Positions 13,061-21,689 of a DNA stretch of 32,282 bases are shown in pieces. Both the position numbers and the translations under genes were made by a program. The notes below the pieces were generated by a model, which saw nothing but the letters and a program-made list of their open reading frames with translations, ran no database searches and was not told the DNA's origin. Positions within the stretch are counted from its first letter, which is position 1. Each line of letters begins with the position of its first letter. Source of the DNA: a virus; IMG/VR virus record IMGVR_UViG_3300028374_000041, positions 1-32,282 of that record, one strand, 5' to 3'.

Positions 13061-14815
13061 ATGAAATTTAAAATTTTAAATACTGCAAGAATTACTTTTG
13101 AATCAATGATAGTTGATACATTCCAGTATCTAACAAAAACTTACAATCAATCAAAAGTAGTTTTCACTAAGGCATCACCTTATTTACAAATATTAGAAAC
13201 TATCCAAGAAATTATTAACTTGAACTTTTTATATTTTGAGGATGCTGTTACTGAATTTAATATCTATACTGCTCAAAGAGATTCATCTATTTATGGTATT
13301 TCAAGATTAGCAGGACATAATCCTAAAAGAGTTGATGCAGCAAGAGGATCAGTACAGTTTCAATTTGTCCCAGGTGGTCAAAATGAAGTAGCAGGGTCAT
13401 TTGTTAACTTCGGTAAGAATCCTGTCTTAAAATGTCTAAACAATGAAATATTTTATACTATTTTAAACAATAGACCAAAAAGAATTTATACAGATTCAAC
13501 TAACCCATTAAACTACCCATTACTTCAAGGTAGATTTCAATCACAAAATTTTACAGGAGATGGAAGACAATTGCAATCTTTTAACTTACAAGCTTCATCA
13601 GGACAGCAAATTGATAACCAGTACGTTCAAGTGAGAGTAAATGGAAATACTTACAAAATATATGACTTCCTTTATGACATTCCAAGAAATGGATTTGGTT
13701 GTTTAGTTAAAACTGGGATTGCAGGTGGAATAGATGTTTATTTCGGTAATGGTAATTTCGGAAATATTCCTCCTCGAGGATCTGATATTGAAATTGAATA
13801 TTTAGAAAATATCGGATTTAATGGAAACATTGATAGAAACCCAAAAGAAATTCAATTCGAATGGGAAGAAGATATGACTGATTCTTTAGGGAATGATGTT
13901 GATCCAAATGAAGTTTTTAGAGTTTCATTAAGAGAGAAAATATTATTTGGTACAAATGCAGAGAATCCTGAGTTCACAAAACTTATAGCGAATAGAGGTA
14001 GTACTACAAACGTTCTGGCGAACCCAGAGAAATACGTGTATTATCTGTCGAAACTAAACTGGTTCTCTTTCGTAGACGCTTATTCTACTTATCAAGACGA
14101 GTACTTGGATGACGACAATGTAATCTACTTATTTCTGATTCCTGATATTAGAAAAAAATTAACTACTGATACAAATTACTTCACAACATCTGAATCTAAT
14201 TTTGTTTTGGAGCAACAAGAAATTGATTACTTAAAAGCATCGATTAGAGAAAGTGGCCAGCAGGTAATGCAATCAGAATTAGTTTTTGTAAATCCTATTA
14301 TTAGAAGATATGGATTAAATATTATTTTAAAAGTATTCAAAGGATATAACTATAACGATTTAAGATCTGAAATAGTTGCACAATTATCAGATTATTTCTT
14401 AGAAACAAGAAGAAGAGATATTATGCCTAAATCAGATATCATTAATTTACTAGAAGATATTGATAAAGTTGATTCTGTAAATGTTGAGTTTGTTTCAGAA
14501 AGAAATGAAGCTGCTTTAAGAAATGGATTTTATTTTAACGAAAGAGTTCAAGGTAACACTTTAGTTAAAGAAAGAATTTCTCTTGAAAACAATGAAGATC
14601 CTAGATTAGGATTAGATGATTTCGGAGATATTATAATCGGTCAAAATGAATTGCCAATTATAAGAGGTGGATGGAATGATAGATTTGGACAGTTTTATGA
14701 AGAATTCCCTGAATTAAATAAAACAAGTTCAATTAATGTAGTAATTGCTCAAGAAATTGAGGAAAGTCTACAGTCAAGAATTTCAAGACAATCAAAAGAA
14801 GGCAAGGACATATGA
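13061..14815 (+). CDS. gp6: Baseplate wedge protein gp6 (baseplate J-like)
   Basis: The 584-residue protein is near T4 gp6 (660). The N-terminal third carries the gp6 signature: an INLNFLYFEDAVTEFNIYTA helix near residues 50-70, then SSIYGISRLAGHNPKRVDAA near 76-95. A beta region and a C-terminal J-like part follow, ending in LLEDIDKVDSVNVEFVSERN near 465-485. gp6 dimers tie neighbouring wedges into the hexagonal ring. Bases about 13985-14150 (residues 308-363) use CTG, TCG and GAC codons that are uncommon nearby, a local composition shift inside an otherwise uniform gene. The gene overlaps the next by four bases (ATGA) and is the only one in the window to stop with TGA. Confidence 0.85.
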   Translation: MKFKILNTARITFESMIVDTFQYLTKTYNQSKVVFTKASPYLQILETIQEIINLNFLYFEDAVTEFNIYTAQRDSSIYGISRLAGHNPKRVDAARGSVQFQFVPGGQNEVAGSFVNFGKNPVLKCLNNEIFYTILNNRPKRIYTDSTNPLNYPLLQGRFQSQNFTGDGRQLQSFNLQASSGQQIDNQYVQVRVNGNTYKIYDFLYDIPRNGFGCLVKTGIAGGIDVYFGNGNFGNIPPRGSDIEIEYLENIGFNGNIDRNPKEIQFEWEEDMTDSLGNDVDPNEVFRVSLREKILFGTNAENPEFTKLIANRGSTTNVLANPEKYVYYLSKLNWFSFVDAYSTYQDEYLDDDNVIYLFLIPDIRKKLTTDTNYFTTSESNFVLEQQEIDYLKASIRESGQQVMQSELVFVNPIIRRYGLNIILKVFKGYNYNDLRSEIVAQLSDYFLETRRRDIMPKSDIINLLEDIDKVDSVNVEFVSERNEAALRNGFYFNERVQGNTLVKERISLENNEDPRLGLDDFGDIIIGQNELPIIRGGWNDRFGQFYEEFPELNKTSSINVVIAQEIEESLQSRISRQSKEGKDI

Positions 14816-15057
14816 GAACAGAAGAAAAACTTTACGGAATATCAGGTAAAATAAATAACAATATAAAGAATATTGGGTATGCTTACGAAGGAAAAGTAAT
14901 CAAGAACTCAATTTCTGGATATTTATTAAAGAACAAAAATATTGCTGGATTTATTGAGATGTTAGAACCTATGATTACTGAAGTTATAGCTCTCCCTAAA
15001 AAATTAAAGGCATTTTGGAACTTTACAATACCTAAAAATTATAGAGATTTTAATTAA
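14812..15057 (+). CDS. Small hypothetical protein between gp6 and the gp7-like gene
   Basis: This 81-residue basic protein has overlaps on both sides: four bases with gp6 (ATGA) and one base with the next gene (TAATG). That argues that it is real and translationally coupled. It has a moderately hydrophobic helical middle (GFIEMLEPMITEVIALPKKL) but no clear transmembrane segment. No family is recognised. Its position between two wedge genes suggests a small wedge or assembly factor. Confidence 0.68.
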   Translation: MRTEEKLYGISGKINNNIKNIGYAYEGKVIKNSISGYLLKNKNIAGFIEMLEPMITEVIALPKKLKAFWNFTIPKNYRDFN

Positions 15058-18000
15058 TGCCTTTTCTAGACAATAAAAAGTTAATATTTTTTGATAAAAA
15101 TGGTTATGATGCTAACTTCACATTAGAAGACGGTGTTTACAAAGGATCATTTTATTTACCAACAGTTTCAACATTTCTAATAAGTTCACTGAACTTTTTC
15201 ATTTATGAAATATTTGAAGTAAATGGTGAGACAAAGTACGGCCAACCTCAAGATATTGCTGGAGTTGCTGAAGAAACAATTATTCGATCTACATTTTCTG
15301 ACAAAGAAGATAAAAGATGGAATTTTTATTCATTCGAAGAAAGAGGAGAACTGAAAGTATTTACAGAAAGCCCTTCTCAATTTAATTCTACGGATAATGA
15401 TGTACGAACTACTGGAGTAACTACTACGGGAATTGCAACTACAAATGCTGTTGATGGTGAAGGTATAAAAGTAAAAGCATCATTTGCTACAGGAGATGAA
15501 GGTTCTTTCAGAAATACTATTTACATATATGCAGATAATCAAGATACTGATACTTCAGAATTAATTGCCGAAATTGAATTATACATTGAAGTAGAAGAAG
15601 AAGATGAAAGATTAGGAACCCTTATTAATAACTTTTATAAAGATGTAGAAGTTGACCAACAAGATTTCTTTATTTTCAGAGATGTTGATATTAAAGAAGG
15701 ATATCCTGATTGGACAATTATTAATTCCAAGTTAAAAGAGATGCTTTTAAATGGGGCAAATTTAAAAAACTATCAAGGATCTTATAGAGGTTTAATTACA
15801 GCAATAAGATACTTTGGATATGATGCATTAAGAATAAACGAATACTTTGAGAATGTTGATGCATCTTCTGAGAATTTCGGGAAGCTAAGATTCAAATCAG
15901 TTGCGGATCAATTTGATGGAGTATTAGATCCATTTTTCAATAAAGAGGAAGAAGTACTTCCTAATAAATTCTGGAAAAAGACAGCAAACTTTGGTTTAGC
16001 ATATGATTTAAATAAAGTTGTAAAAGGAGAATTCGATGAGTATGGATTACCATTAGTTGAAGATGCCTTTGATTTCTCTAACGAAGAAATTCTAATAAAG
16101 TTACAAGGATTAAAAGAAAAATTAAAATCTAAATTCTTACCTCTTTCTGCAAGAATAATTTCGGTTACTGGAGAAGGTAATTATTTTTCTAAATATGATA
16201 TTAATACTTGGTCAGATGCAAATGAAAGAGATGTAGTTGATGTTGGAAAAAGAGCAACTCTAGATGTGAATCCTGAGCCTCAAGGTTTTATTATTAGTTT
16301 AAATAAATTATTAATAGAAATCGATTCAATAGTTAGACAGGATGCAGATTTAGTTGTTCCTACTGTTCAAGAAAATACTTATAATACAGCTTTAAACAAT
16401 GAGATACCATTACAAAATATTGCAGTTGAAGTTGAAAATGTAACTGTCAATGGAAATGATTTCTTTGTTAAAGGAGTTGATTATATTTTAAGTGGAGCTA
16501 AAGATTCTATTATTTGGACTTCTAATACGTTTACTTTACAGCAATCAGATGCTATTGTAATTACATATACATATTCTGCACTTGATATTCCTTTAGAAAC
16601 ATGGAATCCAAATCCAACGACTCCATATAATAAACTTAAAGAAGATATTATAGATCAGTCTATAATTTTAGATTCGAAATATACACAAACATTTTTAGAA
16701 TCTATTATTAATAAAGTAGATGATTCATATTTACTTACAGATGATGAAGATACTCCAGTTGGATGTCCTTTAACTTTAACAAATACTACTTTTAAAATAG
16801 AGTGGGATGAAATGGCAATTCAGTGGAATGAAGCAAATGAAGGAGTTAATGGAACACTTACTACTTGGGATAAAATCAAATATGAAAACTTCTACGAAAT
16901 AGAATGGACTATTGTAAAGAGAGTAGATAACGACTCACCGCAAGAGTGGACATATAATTTAAGAGGTAACGTTCAACAATATGAAAGTATTAATCTTATA
17001 TTACCTTATAAAGGTACTTATGATATTGATATGAGACTTTATAATACTTTTAATTCAAGTACTTCAGAGAATTATGTTTTAGAAGTTGAACAAAAGAATC
17101 CTGAAATTGTTGCAAATCATAAAGCATTTAGAACTGATTATACTTGGGAAGATTTTGATAGAGACTGGGAAAATACATGGTTTACATGGGCAGTTAACTT
17201 AACGGGTGATTTAAACTGGGAAGATGCTGACACAACTTGGAATTCAATTGATAAAGCGAATTACTCAAATGCAAGATTCTACAATGATTTATATAATTAT
17301 ACTTTAAATGACATTGAGAATGCTCTTTGGAACGAATTAGATCACTTATGGTGGGAAGGTACAAATGATGCAATTTTCTATAATCCTTATAACTGGAAAG
17401 ATATAGGGTTAAAAACATGGAATCAGTTTTATCAAAATGAAACATGGGATGGAGTAAAACTATCATCTGATTCTCCTGCATTTTTTGAAATCTATTCAGT
17501 TGAAGATATTGGAGCAAAAATGACAATAGGGAAAAGAATTCCTAGAACTTATGAAGTAACAACTCAAGTTCCAGGAGTTGGTCCTGTTACTGAGATATTT
17601 GATTATAAATATAAATTTATAAGAACAAATCCATTGGATCATCCTGAAGGTAATTTACTTGCTATAAAAGATACTCCCGGGAATACTTTATTAACTATTT
17701 CTAGAGATACAAACAGATATATTACAGCTCTTAATGGAATTGATTTCACAACTAAAAGAGGAATCTTTATTGAATTTACAAAAGAGTATGATGGATCTAA
17801 TATTTTAATTGGAGAACCTGCTATTAATGATGAGATTAAAATTATCTTAAATGGAACTGAATTAATTGAAAATACTGATTATACTATTATTGCAGGAGAT
17901 CCACAAACTATAAATTGGATTACTTCCATAGTAAACGGAGATTCAGTAGAAGTAAGTTATTATTCTTTAGAAGAAAAAGTATTAGAATTAGACAATACAA

Positions 18001-18869
18001 CTAATTTTATAAATCTAGGGAATAATACATTAGAAATAAATGATTCTTTATTTTTTAATAATCTAATTGAAAATGGTACTATTAATTTAAAAATTCCTTC
18101 AGGTAGTAATACTGTCACTATTTCCAGACAAATAGAAACAATTAATAGTTTAAATAATACTATTACTTATTCAGGAGCAAATAGATCTACAATCAATGAG
18201 ATACAAAATCCACTTAATTTTGATTTTGTATATAATGTAGCAACATATCCTCCTTTAAAAGAGTCTGCATTGAGAACTATTATTCAAGCTTTATCTGAAT
18301 ACAATGCTGATTTATATTCATCTGAAACTTTAAGAAATGTTTTTGATGTTAAAGGTGATACTATTGAGTTTAGTAATTCTGCAGTAGACTTAGAAATTGC
18401 ATATCAAGAATTATTATCTTCTGATTTGCCTAATTTCAAAAGATTCAATTGGAATATTCTATATGAAGAAGACGAAATCACTGTAAATAGGATTCAAGCA
18501 ACTTCAAATATTTTTAGTGAATCTCAAGAGTCATATATAAAATATGAAAACATCTTAGGTGATGAATATGCCCCTGCAATTACATTAAACTATAATTGGA
18601 GTGAGTTAAGAATATTTGAAACAAGAAAAGAGTTACCTCAATTCTGTCAAGTAATATTCTCATATGATAATTCAACAATGGCAGGGAAACAATTAACCGG
18701 CAATTGGGAATTAACTGAAGTTGAGTCAGGAACTACCTATACTTTAACTGAAAATATCTTTTCACATTTCTTCAATAGAAGAGGTGAATATATATTAAAA
18801 TTGGATCTTAGTGATTCAAACGGAAACTTCAAAGAAACGATAAAACAAGGATTCGTAGTAATTGAATAA
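15057..18869 (+). CDS. Large baseplate structural protein, positional gp7 equivalent
   Basis: At 1270 residues and directly after gp6, this is the positional equivalent of T4 gp7 (1032), the large wedge protein; sequence alone does not prove homology. Residues 1-400 are mixed alpha/beta with acidic linkers. Residues about 580-800 are unusually rich in Trp (17 in roughly 220), arranged as short W-containing units such as TWEDFDRDW, LNWEDADTTW and LKTWNQFYQNETW. Ig/PKD-like strands occur around 640-690 (NLILPYKGTYDIDMRLYNT) and again at the C-terminus (RRGEYILKLDLSDSNG). Other copies of an Asn/Asp-rich beta unit occur around 430-520 and 920-990. No enzyme motif is visible. It shares one base with the preceding small gene and is followed by fibre-like genes. 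Confidence 0.6.
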   Translation: MPFLDNKKLIFFDKNGYDANFTLEDGVYKGSFYLPTVSTFLISSLNFFIYEIFEVNGETKYGQPQDIAGVAEETIIRSTFSDKEDKRWNFYSFEERGELKVFTESPSQFNSTDNDVRTTGVTTTGIATTNAVDGEGIKVKASFATGDEGSFRNTIYIYADNQDTDTSELIAEIELYIEVEEEDERLGTLINNFYKDVEVDQQDFFIFRDVDIKEGYPDWTIINSKLKEMLLNGANLKNYQGSYRGLITAIRYFGYDALRINEYFENVDASSENFGKLRFKSVADQFDGVLDPFFNKEEEVLPNKFWKKTANFGLAYDLNKVVKGEFDEYGLPLVEDAFDFSNEEILIKLQGLKEKLKSKFLPLSARIISVTGEGNYFSKYDINTWSDANERDVVDVGKRATLDVNPEPQGFIISLNKLLIEIDSIVRQDADLVVPTVQENTYNTALNNEIPLQNIAVEVENVTVNGNDFFVKGVDYILSGAKDSIIWTSNTFTLQQSDAIVITYTYSALDIPLETWNPNPTTPYNKLKEDIIDQSIILDSKYTQTFLESIINKVDDSYLLTDDEDTPVGCPLTLTNTTFKIEWDEMAIQWNEANEGVNGTLTTWDKIKYENFYEIEWTIVKRVDNDSPQEWTYNLRGNVQQYESINLILPYKGTYDIDMRLYNTFNSSTSENYVLEVEQKNPEIVANHKAFRTDYTWEDFDRDWENTWFTWAVNLTGDLNWEDADTTWNSIDKANYSNARFYNDLYNYTLNDIENALWNELDHLWWEGTNDAIFYNPYNWKDIGLKTWNQFYQNETWDGVKLSSDSPAFFEIYSVEDIGAKMTIGKRIPRTYEVTTQVPGVGPVTEIFDYKYKFIRTNPLDHPEGNLLAIKDTPGNTLLTISRDTNRYITALNGIDFTTKRGIFIEFTKEYDGSNILIGEPAINDEIKIILNGTELIENTDYTIIAGDPQTINWITSIVNGDSVEVSYYSLEEKVLELDNTTNFINLGNNTLEINDSLFFNNLIENGTINLKIPSGSNTVTISRQIETINSLNNTITYSGANRSTINEIQNPLNFDFVYNVATYPPLKESALRTIIQALSEYNADLYSSETLRNVFDVKGDTIEFSNSAVDLEIAYQELLSSDLPNFKRFNWNILYEEDEITVNRIQATSNIFSESQESYIKYENILGDEYAPAITLNYNWSELRIFETRKELPQFCQVIFSYDNSTMAGKQLTGNWELTEVESGTTYTLTENIFSHFFNRRGEYILKLDLSDSNGNFKETIKQGFVVIE

Positions 18870-18872
18870 ATA
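18865..18872 (+). promoter_or_regulatory. T4-late-like promoter candidate AATAAATA
   Basis: This 7 of 8 match to TATAAATA overlaps the stop of the gp7-like gene, 24 bases before the ATG at 18897. The surrounding repeats of AATAA make this the least specific member of the set. Confidence 0.28.
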
Positions 18873-18896
18873 ATAAAATAATAAAAGAATTATAAA

Positions 18897-19577
18897 ATGG
18901 CAATTAACATTATAGAAATATTAGGAACTGATTCTATTGCTTCATCAAGGATCACTATTAATAATAATTTTACAGAGATAAGAGATAAAGTTGACCCAGT
19001 ATTAAATACTTACGATACAGATAACGGTGTAATTAATATTTCTGATTTACCTAACGGACAACTTATTGCAAAGAGATTAGTAGTAACTACAGCGGGTATA
19101 AATGTACAAGGCGGATCTGTTTTAATTGGAGCATCTTCAGGAGTTACATTAAATGGTGGTAATTTAGAATTAACTACAGGTTTAGCAACATTTGGCGGTG
19201 GTATTTCAACAAATGGAATAACTATTACAAATTCAGCAGTAATCGAAGAATCAGGTATAACTGATTTTGTAGCAGATTCTATTTCAACTGGAACTGTACA
19301 AAGAACATGTTATGTTGGTGAAAATACAGCATTCTCTGTTATCACATTACAAGTTTTAGATGAAACTACTGAAGTATTCATTGTAAATGATATTATCGGT
19401 ACTACTGATGTAACCTTACAATTTGATTCTGGTTTATTTGGAAACGGTGCTGATGGTGATACTATTGCAATTAGCCCACAAGGAACTGCAATAATGAAAT
19501 TCATTGTTCCAGATGATTCAACTTCCGGTAAATGGTGGTACTTTGGTGGATTCGGTTCAACTGCAAATATAGCGTAA
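18897..19577 (+). CDS. Short fibre or baseplate-appended structural protein
   Basis: This 226-residue protein begins MAINIIEILGTDSIASSRIT followed by NNNF, a pattern shared with the N-terminus of the fibre gene at 30093 (MAIKVKQIFGSDTLNEVIEK, then NYNF). Such shared starts usually mark a common docking segment on the virion. Residues about 60-130 are a Gly/Thr/Asn-rich beta stretch (NVQGGSVLIGASSGVTLNGG) typical of trimeric fibre shafts. The C-terminal ~90 residues form a compact beta domain ending SGKWWYFGGFGS, plausibly a tip. No catalytic motif is seen. The receptor-binding role is inferred; a decoration or collar protein is possible. Confidence 0.6.
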   Translation: MAINIIEILGTDSIASSRITINNNFTEIRDKVDPVLNTYDTDNGVINISDLPNGQLIAKRLVVTTAGINVQGGSVLIGASSGVTLNGGNLELTTGLATFGGGISTNGITITNSAVIEESGITDFVADSISTGTVQRTCYVGENTAFSVITLQVLDETTEVFIVNDIIGTTDVTLQFDSGLFGNGADGDTIAISPQGTAIMKFIVPDDSTSGKWWYFGGFGSTANIA

Positions 19578-19598
19578 TTTTAAAATTAAAAAATATTA

Positions 19599-21659
19599 AT
19601 GTCTAATATAACTCCATTAATTAAGACTTTACAGTTAGAAGGTGGTACTTTTTATTCATTCACTTCTGCTGGAAGGGATATAACTAGAACGTTCAATAAT
19701 GAAAATTTGAAGTTTACTTTTTCAAAGTTTGCAGCTTTAAATATTCCTGATATTGAAAGACCAGTTAGAAGTGAGAATTTTATTCAGTTCAATGCAATTG
19801 ATGGTGCCGTTTTTAATGACAATTTCACAGATGTAAATGTTTCATTAGCAGAAAGCTTTCAAAACTATGCATTAAATTTAGAGTCAGGTTTATTATCTGA
19901 TTCAAATTATTCAACTTCTCTTAAAAAATCAGTTTCAGAGTCCGTTTTTTGGAAATGGATGAAAGAAATTGGAGCAATTAGATTTAGAGAATCTAATTCA
20001 TTAGAAAAAAACTCTGAGTTAAACCAACGTTTATTTGTTGAAGAAGACACATCTACATCTGGAGATAGAAGATATCAAAGAGTAGTAGAATATGTTGGAG
20101 ACTTAAAGGTTGTAAATAATCTTGCTTTCCAAGGACAAGGATATACAGAAATTTACATGTATATCTCAGATGGTGATGGAAATACTCCAACAGTATTATT
20201 CAGCGCTGAAGAAACAGACAACTACCGAATCGGACAAGTTGTTACAGGAGGTACAGAATTTATAACAGGAAGAGACTCAGGAGACACTCATCCAGCAGGT
20301 TTATCATTAGATGCATTTTATGACTATGACGACCCGATATTATACACGGCTTCTACAAATGCGGATTGGCATGGTTCCGGAACAGCCAATTCTTACTATC
20401 TTGAACCTACTTCGTTTAATAACCCTACTAATATTACGATAGTTAAAGATGATGCTGATTATACAGGTAAAACATTTACAAATGTAGAGTATGAAAGATC
20501 AAGACTTGATGGTGTAGGAATTAATTTTAATTCAGAAGCTTATTCTCAAATTATTACAAATCCAAATATTTCAACAATACAAGAATATAATGGAGTTGCA
20601 GAAAGTACTTCTTTTGATTTCAATGCTATCTTAATTTATTATGATTTATTTGATCCATCAACTCCAACTAATAGAGCAACAAACCTTTATGGTATATTAT
20701 TCTTAGATAATGTTACTCCAACAACTGATGGTGGGTTTATTCAAAGGTTTAGAAAATCTAAATTTAATCCTGTTACTAGAATTAATGGTAACTCATATGG
20801 TTTAAAATTAAATCTTAAATTTGATACCTCTGTAGATAATGCTGCAATTGAAACTGTAATTAATGATTACAATGCGTATTCAATGGAGCTTTATTCTGAT
20901 GCATTAATACAAATGCAACAGACTACTAATATTTTCAATGATTTAGTTAAAGATTATAATGAAATAAATGGTAGACTTGGTAATTTAGAAAACTTCATTT
21001 ATAATGAAGAAGAACTAAAAGAAGTTCAGAATAGTATTGCACAACTACAGCAAAATTTCAATAATGCTAATTTGACTGTTTCAAACATGCAAACTCTTCT
21101 TGATATGATTGGAAATCTATCAGATAGATTAAATCAAATATTTGCAGGAGAGGTTCCAAATGAATTAGCATTTAATATAGATCTTTTCAGACAAGGGCCT
21201 GGAATTAAAATTCAGACTACTGATTCAAATATTTTAATATCTAATCAGAATCAAACCGAAAATAAGATCGGAAGCATTGATTTTGATACTACTATTTCAA
21301 ATGATAATACAATATCTGTAGGAAAATTTAGTACATATTATTCGGTAACAAATAGAAATCAAGATCAGTTAGGATTTACAATCCCTACAACTCTGGATGA
21401 TGTATTAACAATAAATGTAGATGATTCAGTAGAAAAATGGAAAAAAGGTCAATCGTTAAGAATGAACTTTAAAAACCCTATTGATTTAGGTAATTTCTTT
21501 ATTCAAATCAGAACAGATTCAACAAATAGACTAGGTGACGGTGTTTATGGAAAGAATATTGCTTTGATAAGTGAAGAAAGACTTAAGTCAGACACACCTA
21601 TTATTGAGATTATTTGTTTAGATCAGATTGACTTAATTTTCGATGTTTTAATTTACTAA
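19599..21659 (+). CDS. Baseplate structural protein, gp8/gp10-region candidate
   Basis: This 686-residue protein has no enzyme motif. The N-terminal part (GGTFYSFTSAGRDITRTFNN) and the middle block (GGFIQRFRKSKFNPVTRING, near residue 380) look like baseplate proteins I have seen in T4-like marine phages. A long helical segment at about 426-515 has heptad spacing (DLVKDYNEINGRLGNLENFI), suggesting a trimeric coiled coil before a beta-rich C-terminal domain. Bases about 20200-20440 (residues 201-280) depart from the local codon style, with more GGA, CCG, TAC and GAC, and encode a Thr/Gly/Asp-rich segment. Location after the gp7-like gene suits a gp8 or gp10 counterpart but T4 gp8 is only 334 residues, so identity remains open. 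Confidence 0.5.
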   Translation: MSNITPLIKTLQLEGGTFYSFTSAGRDITRTFNNENLKFTFSKFAALNIPDIERPVRSENFIQFNAIDGAVFNDNFTDVNVSLAESFQNYALNLESGLLSDSNYSTSLKKSVSESVFWKWMKEIGAIRFRESNSLEKNSELNQRLFVEEDTSTSGDRRYQRVVEYVGDLKVVNNLAFQGQGYTEIYMYISDGDGNTPTVLFSAEETDNYRIGQVVTGGTEFITGRDSGDTHPAGLSLDAFYDYDDPILYTASTNADWHGSGTANSYYLEPTSFNNPTNITIVKDDADYTGKTFTNVEYERSRLDGVGINFNSEAYSQIITNPNISTIQEYNGVAESTSFDFNAILIYYDLFDPSTPTNRATNLYGILFLDNVTPTTDGGFIQRFRKSKFNPVTRINGNSYGLKLNLKFDTSVDNAAIETVINDYNAYSMELYSDALIQMQQTTNIFNDLVKDYNEINGRLGNLENFIYNEEELKEVQNSIAQLQQNFNNANLTVSNMQTLLDMIGNLSDRLNQIFAGEVPNELAFNIDLFRQGPGIKIQTTDSNILISNQNQTENKIGSIDFDTTISNDNTISVGKFSTYYSVTNRNQDQLGFTIPTTLDDVLTINVDDSVEKWKKGQSLRMNFKNPIDLGNFFIQIRTDSTNRLGDGVYGKNIALISEERLKSDTPIIEIICLDQIDLIFDVLIY

Positions 21660-21666
21660 ATAAATA
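21659..21666 (+). promoter_or_regulatory. T4-late-like promoter candidate AATAAATA
   Basis: This 7 of 8 match to TATAAATA overlaps the preceding stop, 23 bases before the ATG at 21690. The spacing is close to that of the other candidates of the set. Confidence 0.35.
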
Positions 21667-21689
21667 ATAAAATTTTAACTTACTTCTAA

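Noticed and set aside
14813-14815. The single TGA stop as a hint of stop-codon recoding
   Set aside because: It sits in an ATGA overlap typical of coupled genes and the next frame continues normally. A preference for TAA alone does not show recoding.
17194-17526. Minus-strand open frame of 110 codons
   Set aside because: It is antisense to the Trp-rich part of the gp7-like gene; lack of stops reflects that unusual composition.
19310-19504. Minus-strand frame inside the short fibre gene
   Set aside because: Short, without context, and opposite a better supported gene.
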